Assembly: GCF_001186125.1 (NCBI RefSeq)
Contig: NW_014039490.1
Span: 1 to 23,949, forward strand
Length of the DNA stretch: 23,949 bases
DNA from: Sphaeroforma arctica JP610
Taxonomy: Eukaryota; Opisthokonta; Ichthyosporea; Ichthyophonida
Direction of reading: 5' to 3'
Under the pieces are notes generated by a model that ran no database searches, was not told the DNA's origin, and saw only the letters and a list, made by a program, of their open reading frames with translations. Positions 17,162 through 23,949 of this stretch are shown in pieces. Numbering within the stretch: position 1 is the stretch's first letter; each line of letters starts with the position of its first letter. A program made the translations under genes and the position numbers.

Positions 17162-18086
17162 CTACCCTACGTTGTAAGTTCTCTGAAGGCTTCCAAGTAG
17201 AAGTTCCTTAGACGCCAGGACGTCTTCTTGATCGCCCGGGGGTACCCATATACAAAAAGGTGTCAATCTCTCGGTACAATTAATTGGTTCATCATGTATC
17301 ATATACACTAGTTCTTGAAGCCAGGGATCGGATTTCCGTAAAAGACAACACAGGGTGATTGTGGCATTCATCATGTTAGCATAAGTGAGCAATTGCTGGA
17401 TTAATTTCCAAGGCGAATTTACCCATGCATTGTGTTCCCTGAGATTATTCTCAACCGCGTCACCTCCTGGGTGGTTTGGGGATCTATAATCCGGAAGTTG
17501 TGCATTATGTAGTGCTGCAAACATATCAATTGTGTGTTTACCCCATCTCTTTTCAGCTAACCGAAAGAATCATGGGTGCAACTTTCAATCAGTTGGTAAC
17601 AACTTGCGGACAGTCTTCTGATAATGTGGTAATAGACGAGTCAACATGTTCCGTAAGTGATTGTGTATAACTGGTATATGTCCTATTGTATAAGAGAACT
17701 GATATAGACGGTCATGCCATCTACTCGCCAGTTGATTGTGTGGCTTCATATCATTAAGATATGTTAAAAACTTCTGGTCACATGTCACCATAAAGTGCGA
17801 ACCATACAGATAATCTTTAAAGAACTCCAAAGCAGATTGAATTGCTAACAATTACTCCTCTACAGTAGGATAATTACGCTGTTGAGCATTTAAGCTCTTG
17901 CTATAGAACTGTACACTTTTAGGTTTGTTCTCAATAACCTGACATAGTACTCCTTCTACAGTATTATCCGAAGCATCCGTCACTGTTGTAAACGGTATTC
18001 CGTCAATAGGAAGTCGCATCACTGGAGCAGCTTGAACGGCAGTCTTTACTATACGTAAAGCCCCCTCACATTCTACTGTCCATAAA
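17162..18086 (-). pseudogene. RNase H and connection (element B)
   Basis: From about 18060 the minus strand reads LRIVKTAVQAAPVMRLP, then TDASDN (17980-17963, first catalytic aspartate), VQFYSKSLNAQQRNYPTVEE and an in-frame TAA (17854-17852). In the same frame it continues with LLAIQSALEFFKDYL, FMVTCDQKFLTYL and RWHDRLYQFSYTIGHIPVIH to 17585. This is the complete RNase H-like fold of Ty3/gypsy pol. The third aspartate, normally V-x-T-D-H/Q, is kept as TCDQ. A further frame, 17524-17162, is linker sequence towards integrase. Apart from the stop the domain is well preserved. Confidence 0.85.
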
Positions 18087-18087
18087 T

Positions 18088-18225
18088 CACCTAGTTTACC
18101 TTTGTGTAATCTCCTAGTTTACCTTTGTGTAGTCTCCTAGTTTACCTTTATGTAATCTCCTAGTTTACCTTTGTGTAATCTCCTAGTTTACCTTTGTGTA
18201 ATCTCCTAGTTTATCTTTGTGTAAA
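18088..18225. repeat. 23-bp minisatellite inside pol of element B
   Basis: Six copies of the unit tctcctagtttacctttgtgtaa (23 nt), 138 nt in all, with only a few substitutions. It sits at the RT/RNase H junction. The unit is not a multiple of three, so its growth shifted the frame. One copy looks like original coding sequence, because the flanking LWTVECEGALRIVK motif follows directly. Confidence 0.95.
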
Positions 18226-18226
18226 C

Positions 18227-19076
18227 GTAGGTGACTAAAAGGCTTTAATAAGTCCGATAAGTGCAGGACACCATCTGTGAGAATAATTTACAAACCCGCA
18301 AAGACTGTAAACATCCATTGCGGCTGTAGGGGTTCTCCAGTCTAGAAGATGATCCACTTTGCCGGGATCAATTTCTATACCTTCACCTGAAATAAGGTAT
18401 CCAAGCTTTTGTCCCAAGGCCCAGGCTGTGGAATAGCCCCATCCGTCTCTCCCGAGGTGATCATTTAGTTAGGCTAACACCTCCGAACTCATAGAGTATC
18501 CCGTTGACTACGTCAACCAACAAGTACATGCTGTGTATGAGGGAAGCACCATTATGTTCGAGGCGATACAAAATCCCCGTCCCTTAAACGGCTATGGGAT
18601 ATAGGATATACATGCCACCTGCCAATATCAACGAGTGAGGAGTCGAACCCCATGAACCCCCTAACTGAGCAGGCGTATTTAGTCTTAACCCTTAATATGG
18701 CTTTGTTAAATAAGACTGCCAGATAATAAACAATCTTTAAAACTTGCCTTACTTTCCATGCAAATGAAAAGTACTTACGGGGTTCCTTAAGGATCTTTAA
18801 CTGATGATAACGCTGAGTTAGGTCTATCATTGAAAAGACAGTAACCCTTCCAAGTGATCTCAGCATCTCGTTTATACGAGGTAGATGAAAGTTGTGAGTG
18901 GGTATGATCTTCTTAATAGGATTCATATCCAGACAAATTCCGATCTTCTTAAAGGACCCATCTGAGATAAATTGGCCGACTGCTAACAGCGCCAGATTAG
19001 AAGGTGTTGGTTCGAAATTAACTTCTATTACACCGTCTTTTAACCATTGAATTACCTGTTCGGAAACATGTTTCAT
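18227..19076 (-). pseudogene. Reverse transcriptase (element B)
   Basis: The frame 19076-18552 begins near VIQWLKDGVIEVNFEPTPSN (fingers) and includes KIGICLDMNPIKKIIPTHNF, FHLPRINEMLRSLG and FSMIDLTQRYHQLKI. These are RT blocks 1-3 with the first catalytic aspartate (MIDL). The Y-x-D-D block is expected near 18500-18530. There another frame reads YLLVDVVNGILYE, so the double aspartate appears lost. The frame 18417-18235 then gives GYLISGEGIEIDPGKVDHLL and GFVNYSHR, the thumb and connection typical of Ty3/gypsy. Together these place the element firmly in Ty3/gypsy. Loss of the D-D pair plus frameshifts mean no enzyme is made. Confidence 0.85.
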
Positions 19077-19079
19077 GTG

Positions 19080-19685
19080 TCTATAAGAGATAAGAAAGTC
19101 GTTAACTTTGTACAGTCTACTCTCGATAAGTCTAAACTTACGTAACCATTGTTAAGTTTAAATTTAGCCCATTGGGCTATTTTAATAGCTCGATTGCTAA
19201 CAATCAAACTAGTAATATATTGAACAAGATCTGGAATCAATTCCTTAATCTTTTCTTTTGGTGGTGACGATGACTTTATAATATTATCGTCAGACTGGTC
19301 CTTTATAAGATCTACTCCGTTGGTAGGCCTGAAAGAGTTGTCCCAAAAGATAATAAGTCACCCATACCAATAATACAATCATATTGTTTGACATTTCTAG
19401 TACTACTATATCGGGTTAAAACATTCTATGGTCTAACAAGGTGATATTTGTATCATTAGCTTTGTAATAACATACAAGTACTTTCTCATTCGGCATAATA
19501 ATATGCGTATTCTCTAAAGAAGTATTTATGTTATACATAAGTGTTACACGAAGAGATACAAGTAACGCATTTATCTTTATTCCGTTTACAAAAACTGGTA
19601 AGATAAGACGTAAGCCGTTTAACCGTCGCCACGTGATATCAATGGTAAGTTGTTGCCTTGGAATCTTCCTGTGAAGGCGTTTTTT
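19080..19685 (-). pseudogene. Protease remnant and pol spacer (element B)
   Basis: Heavily decayed. About 19600-19560 reads VNGIKINALL, where element A has its active-site turn, and no D-x-G survives. About 19390-19340 reads YDCIIGMGDLLSFG, matching element A's IIVGMSDLL. Then LKDQSDDN and IKIAQWAKFKLNNG (about 19310-19150) match element A's spacer. Alignment with element A, not intrinsic motifs, identifies it. Confidence 0.65.
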
Positions 19686-20340
19686 TTATAGGTACCCGTT
19701 GAATACTCGTGCAGGAAGATGCATGCATTCCATGCGTCTTCTTACACGTACTACACTATACAGCGTATTTGCAAGTATATTTGTGTTTACCATAATAGGC
19801 CTGTTTGAGCTTATACTCGTATAAAGTACTGTCACACTCAACACACAAAGCGTACTTGGTTGTAAGACCTTTTGGCTGTGCTTGTTGAGCATGCTGATCC
19901 TTGTGGACCATTTGCTTTTGAGTTGTTCGTTCATGAACCACGGTTGCCGCATACATACCTTTGTCGTGTTTAGTGCTACCACCAAACTTTGACGATGTAG
20001 TATGAGTCTCTGAAGACTTATTGTTCACCTGTATTAGGCGGTGTTATGTCCATTCTTCGACTGTGAAAGCCTTAATGAACATGTCCCGCTTAAAGTCATA
20101 TATATCGGACGATGGTTTCTCGGCTTTAGGGTTTAACTACTTAAAACCTTCTTGTCGTCAATATCTATTCATAAGATTAGAAATCACATGCATAAACATT
20201 ATTGCTAATGTTATGCTTTGGCCCTTGGCCCAGTTCTGTTTACAAAGCTGTGTAAGACGAATATCATAATCTAGTACAAGGTTTTAATAGGGACATTCAA
20301 ACTGCTTCCATCTAGCATGCTAGATTGTAAAGGTAGTCGT
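19686..20340 (-). pseudogene. Capsid remnant and paired zinc finger (element B)
   Basis: The capsid scrap (about 20280-20040) reads WAKGQSITLAIMFMHVISNL and FKRDMFIKAFTVEEW with several stops, parallel to element A. The frame 20028-19756 then reaches CVEC (C-x2-C), HKYTC (H-x3-C) and an in-frame TAG (19758-19756). In the same frame it continues with CSTC and HASSC, giving C-x2-C-x6-H-x3-C. The arrangement equals that of element A and differs from a single retroviral CCHC knuckle. Confidence 0.7.
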
Positions 20341-20360
20341 TTGTCATTGCATACGATTTT

Positions 20361-21210
20361 TTAAACAATGAAGTCTGCTTGGTTTCCTTTTAAAGATGTC
20401 TTTAACTTTGATAAAGCACTTCCTCTGTCCTTGTCAGATCTTGTCCATGAGCGATCACTTACGTGTTCGACATGTTGTTTTGATATCTGTGAAGCTTCGT
20501 TCATGTAGAATTTAATGCGTCGTTGCATTGTTTCTGCATGATTATAGTGATCGGATCTCCCATATCTGTCTCTTGCTTGAGAGCAATACTCAATGCATGC
20601 TGCATTGTATTTAGTTGCTCCTGGTTTATACATAGATCTTTCATCCGGTATACCATCCAGTGACTCAACTAATAGCTCTAAAACCTGCAAGTGCCTTTTC
20701 TTAAGGGCTGAGCCAGTTTCAACAACAGAATCACATAAGTGAGCTGATGATGAGGTTGAGATTCCAGTGAAATATTTGAATATCAAATATGTTCTTGAAA
20801 ACTATCACTATGGTGGACATCCCGACCTAAATAGTACTGTCGCTTCTTCCTTGAGGAAGTAATGACAGATTTGTCAGTCTGAATTCGTTCTCTTAAGAGA
20901 ACAGAATGTTGTTGTACATTTTTATGTACTGTTACGTTCTTCTTGCCTTTATCGGCTTCAGCCGTAGTCTACTGTAGAAGTCCTGATTTTGAACGCTTAG
21001 TAACTTTATTTACTGGTGCTTTAGCTGCTGCAGCTTTAGCTTTAGGTAGAAACAAGACTTCAGCAGAAGCCTTAGATTGCTTGCCATCATCTTGTTTAGA
21101 ATGTGCTGTACCCGGTTTCCGATACCGGCGGGTAGAAGCATTTCCTGCTCCGTTGTCATCATCATCATCAGATTCTGTTTCGAGATGTGATGTGAAGCAC
21201 GTGTTTTAGA
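20361..21210 (-). pseudogene. gag N-terminal region (element B)
   Basis: From about 21190 to 20970 one frame reads ETESDDDDDNGAG and a Lys/Ala-rich stretch (KAKAAAAKAP). After a stop it continues to about 20800 with basic sequence (SSRKKRQYYLGRDV). The frame 20786-20361 then gives LKKRHLQVLELLVESLDG, KYNAACIEYCSQARDRYG and MQRRIKFYMNEASQISKQH, helical gag-like sequence. There is one frameshift near 20800. The order and the low-complexity Ala/Lys N-terminus parallel element A. Confidence 0.6.
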
Positions 21211-21305
21211 ACTCTCAAGTCCATTGTCAGTCCTAGACTGTACACGAGGCTGCCCACTACTGGACTTCGAGTCTTTGAAGGTGCAGGAGTTGAACCCTGT
21301 TTCTT

Positions 21306-21733
21306 AGAATTGAATTTAAATGGTCACTTTAGAAAAATAAAAATAAATAAAGAAAAGTTTGGCAGTCCGTCCCCAGGTTGGTGGGGTAAGGCCCTAGGGG
21401 TCGGCCTGAGATTAATGTTACTAATAATTAAATATTTCAGTTTGTGAAAACTAAGTTTATGAATTACTGGTTATTAGAACTTCAAATTATCTTTTAAAAG
21501 AATAAACGTAAATAACCTTCAACCTTCATACTATGAGCCAGTTCAGACAGTATTTATAAAGAAAAACTATTTCCCTTTTAAAAGGTATAATATCATATAT
21601 AACTTAAGCTATATATAATTTATGTATTAGTAATAATACATAGTAAAACTTTTACTCAAGACAATGCTGGATTTGGATACTAATATTTTATTTTAGAATA
21701 ATATAACTTAATTCTAGAACCTGCTATGATATC
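21306..21733 (-). repeat. 5' LTR of element B
   Basis: Homologous to 14878-15190, about 115-130 nt longer because of an AT-rich segment at about 21590-21720 (including atatataatttatgtattag) that is missing from the left LTR. The two LTRs differ at many positions, so the insertion is old. The DNA between 21211 and 21306 has no recognisable primer binding site in element sense. Confidence 0.8.
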
Positions 21734-21774
21734 AGTTGTAGAACTTCAACTTTACGCATGAGGCCGTTGCTGCG

Positions 21775-22660
21775 ATGATGACGTTGCTAGGTGACGAGAA
21801 TGAATCAAAAGCCCTTGCTCGCGTTGGTTACAAGAGATTGGCGGACTTTTACCGAAAAGTCACAAATGAAGAAGTGAAGGAGCAAGAATGCCGCAGGGTG
21901 ATTCAGGATTGTAGGCCCTGTGCACTTATGAGGTGCGACACGGCTCGTGGGTTGCCTACTACTGGCGAAGAAGCCCGGTACTAATGCAGCAAATTTACCT
22001 GAATGTATTTTATATCTCGCGCAATCAGACACAGTGCACTCGAATGATTGCACTAGTGTAAGATAAGCTTACAAAGTGGATTTGGAGTCATGAGTTGTCA
22101 AGCAGGGCATCTCTGGGTACTTTGAAGGTGGTCATTGATATGTTGCTACCTTTTGGTATACCCGATGAAGTTGTGGTTGACTCAGACAAGGTGTTCGACA
22201 ACAGCGATTTTGTTCAATTTTGGGCTCGGGTGCATGTTCATGTGACCACAAGTTGAGTGACACGAGGCCAATGGCCAGATTGAGAGGGCCAACCGTACTA
22301 TGAAGGACTGGTTGCACAAGAGTCTGGCTTCTGGTGCGGTGAAGGATATGTGGAAGGTATTACTCGTACATAACTAAACAGTTCATGCGGGATTGGAAAG
22401 GCCGTCAATTGAACTAGTAATGCGGGGTCAAGACGGGACTTCATGGAAAATCTTAGATTTGGCCCGCAAGAATTTGCTGAAGGCACAGGCAGCAAGTATT
22501 CGTCGCAGTTCTTGACCACTCTGCAGAAATACCGCCCAGAGACTTGAAAGGATTTGTACCCAGATAATGTTAGGGAGAAATTCATTAAAAAATCTCCAAA
22601 GTATTGGGAAATGTTCAAGTCATACATTAAGAGCATAGCTCAGCTCGTTAATCAGCGGTG
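21775..22660 (+). pseudogene. Integrase of a third Ty3/gypsy-type element
   Basis: The frame 21775-21984 carries LADFYRKVTNEEV and CRPC (C46, C49), the end of an HHCC zinc domain whose second histidine region reads GYK. After 22085 another frame gives SLGTLKVVIDMLLPFGIPDE, then VVVDSDKVFDN (second catalytic aspartate). At about 22265-22330 a third frame gives EANGQIERANRTMKDWLHKS with the catalytic glutamate. Towards 22640 comes KFIKKSPKYWEMFKSYIKS. The order HHCC, D, E and a long C-terminus is diagnostic. It lies on the plus strand and its sequence is unlike element B's integrase, so it is an independent insertion next to B's 5' LTR. There are at least three frame changes and a stop. Confidence 0.75.
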
Positions 22661-22922
22661 AAAATAATGGACGCCAGAAGCGCTTAACAGCGTTACATCC
22701 TTAGGCTGGCGGGCGTGTATGTAGGAGTTTCGGGACTCCTGATAAATTTTCGACTCATCGGTACCCTTAGTTTTGGCGGGTCCTGATGATGAGTCATGTT
22801 TCTGGAGACTCATATTGGGTTTCTATTTCAGGGCCCAAGCCAGGGGTTTTCTTATATAACCAGGTGTTCTTTTTTTAGGAGGCTATGAACCAGGCCCTGA
22901 TGATTTTTAAGTGTCATTCTGC
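22661..22922 (+). other. Likely 3' untranslated part of the third element
   Basis: No ORF of note. It contains inverted motifs such as aggagtttcgggactcct (22722-22739), a 7-bp stem, and repeated ggccctgat-like words. It lies between the integrase and LTR-like DNA. Confidence 0.35.
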
Positions 22923-23075
22923 ATGGGTCATACTTATAAGTGTCTACGTATCTTGACGAACAAAGCAAAGCGTCTATTTAAATACGTAGACGACGATGCC
23001 ATGAGAAAGTTCGAGAACATCGTAGCAGAAGATTTTCTAGGCCCGTGCCTTTCCCTCTCACCACGAGTGTTATAG
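22923..23075 (+). CDS. Possible small ORF, 50 residues
   Basis: ATG to TAG, beginning MGHTYKCLRILTNKAKRLFK, then an acidic stretch (YVDDDAMRKFENIVAEDF) and a Leu/Ser/Pro tail. The composition is protein-like, but it is short and I recognise no family. It could be a chance frame. Confidence 0.25.
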   Translation: MGHTYKCLRILTNKAKRLFKYVDDDAMRKFENIVAEDFLGPCLSLSPRVL

Positions 23076-23093
23076 TTGTTGTTTATAGCTTAG

Positions 23094-23220
23094 GATGTTA
23101 GTAGTACAAGTTCGTCCGGAATAGATAGAGATTGGTCCCAACGGACTATAAAAACAGTCCACGTCCAGCGTTAGAGTTCAGACTCTCACTAAGACTAGGT
23201 ATAAGGAACAGAAGGACGAA
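23094..23220 (+). promoter_or_regulatory. LTR-like promoter segment with TATA box
   Basis: Starts tgttagtagtacaag and has ggactataaaaacagtcc at 23143-23160. The flanking ggact...agtcc forms an inverted pair around the TATA. About 45 nt downstream is a purine-rich stretch. This resembles the U3/R part of an LTR for a plus-strand element. I found no second copy in the window. Confidence 0.35.
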
Positions 23221-23480
23221 GAGGACTAAAGACGCTTGATCGTTAACCTATGCATAAAGCTACTGATACTGGAATTGGATATTTGTACTTTTGGCGCCAA
23301 AATTGGGATATTCATTTTTGGGCCGATTTTGGATTTGGAGAATAAGGACCGAACTTTGAGAAATTGGAGGGACCTTATATTTTGTTTATATATAGTTAAA
23401 ATTTTTTTTTGAACAGCTTTCAAAATTCAAAAAGTGTTGGACAGCTTTCAAGTTTCAAAGTTCCAGATATTTTATCTTAT
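23221..23480. other. No gene recognised
   Basis: AT-rich, with a short direct repeat: cagctttcaaaattcaaa and cagctttcaagtttcaaa at about 23415 and 23442. It has no coding character. Confidence 0.5.
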
Positions 23481-23801
23481 TTAAACTAGCTTTGTTGACA
23501 TCTCATGTAAATAGGCGCTTCGCCTTGCAGTTTCAATCAAAATTATGTTTTTCTCCGCTATGCTCAATGCTTTTAGGAGAATCGCCGGTACCATTACACG
23601 CACCCGAACCCTATCATTGACACCTGCGTACACAGCGAAGTCGATGTATTTAGTATATGATTCAATTGGCCCCAGTGCGCTGCCGATGTTTGCGAAGTAT
23701 GTAATTGTATAAGCCTTTGGAAATTCGGTACAAATTTTCATCTGTTGGAGTCGGTAAAGGTGAGCTCGACTGTGAAAATTTTGCACACCGCAAACAAACA
23801 A
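23481..23801 (-). CDS. Unrecognised ORF of up to 106 residues
   Basis: The frame is open to 23801 through a TTG; the first ATG is at about 23741 (MKICTEF). It contains FPKAYTITYFANIGSALGPI and SYTKYIDFAVYAG, then a basic/Val-rich part and a helical C-terminus (LLKALSIAEKNIILIETARR). The first two segments faintly recall strands of GH18-type chitinase barrels, but no catalytic motif is present and I do not assign it. It may be an exon or a partial gene. Nothing upstream to the window edge (23802-23949) extends it. Confidence 0.3.
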   Translation of the reverse strand: MFVCGVQNFHSRAHLYRLQQMKICTEFPKAYTITYFANIGSALGPIESYTKYIDFAVYAGVNDRVRVRVMVPAILLKALSIAEKNIILIETARRSAYLHEMSTKLV

Positions 23802-23949
23802 TATCTAACCACACCTACGATCATATGCTTAGAGCATGTTTTCTCTACTGTATTTGCAGTTCATTCGATCATACATAACACACCTTGCGACTTTATTTCC
23901 GGTTTCGAATGCTGCTTATTCCCTTTCAGGAAGAACCAAGTCCTATTAT

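Noticed and set aside
18088-18225. CRISPR array
   Set aside because: The 23-bp units are directly adjacent, without spacers, and lie inside a retrotransposon pol gene.
21274-21296. tRNA-like motif ggtgcaggagttgaaccctg, as a primer binding site or tRNA gene
   Set aside because: Its orientation is wrong for element B's primer binding site. The T-arm folds poorly (8-nt loop, 4-bp stem) and no anticodon or D arm lies next to it.

Overview
This window is eukaryotic, AT-rich and dominated by decayed mobile elements. I found no rRNA, tRNA, CRISPR array or bacterial operon signals. Retroelement types plus an F-box/LRR-like pseudogene point to a repeat-rich nuclear genome. A fungus or protist is my guess, but nothing here fixes the lineage.

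Layout, left to right. Positions 1-3540 (minus strand) hold the 5' part of a Ty3/gypsy-type element (A): LTR-like repeat, leader, a 436-residue gag start, capsid, a paired zinc finger and a protease that runs off the left edge. Positions 3548-4811 hold a second, unrelated gag-like gene (minus) with its 5' end duplicated. Positions 4920-5040 are a 21-bp minisatellite. Positions 5332-8717 are unlike everything else. Five tightly packed plus-strand reading frames, with gaps of 4-54 nt, meet a minus-strand coiled-coil gene (8736-9331) tail to tail with 18 nt between stops. They include a membrane-anchored protein resembling the DUF4874/DUF4832 family, a Ser/Pro/Arg repeat protein, two more single-span membrane proteins and a duplicated-module protein. 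Compact packing, no visible introns and several membrane proteins suggest an integrated viral fragment or a large DNA element. This is the most interesting part of the window.

Positions 9440-11123 (minus) are a DIRS-like (tyrosine-recombinase class) retroelement remnant: gag and RT start. Next to it, at 11309-11740, is a copy of the LTR-like repeat seen at 3079-3540. Positions 12130-12345 contain a foldback. Positions 13187-14140 (minus) are a broken LRR gene. Positions 14341-14487 (plus) are an RNase H scrap. Positions 14878-21733 (minus) are a nearly full-length but decayed Ty3/gypsy element (B), with both LTRs, a G8 polypurine tract, gag, zinc fingers, protease remnant, RT, RNase H and integrase with D(35)E spacing. 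A 23-bp minisatellite interrupts its pol. A and B are divergent members of one family: they share the paired zinc finger and the protease-RT spacer. Positions 21775-22660 (plus) are an integrase of a third Ty3/gypsy-type element, followed by LTR-like DNA. The last kilobase holds two short uncertain ORFs.

Almost every gene is broken. In three genes of the 5-9 kb cluster, the break falls in a short T or A homopolymer, so some may be assembly indels rather than real decay.
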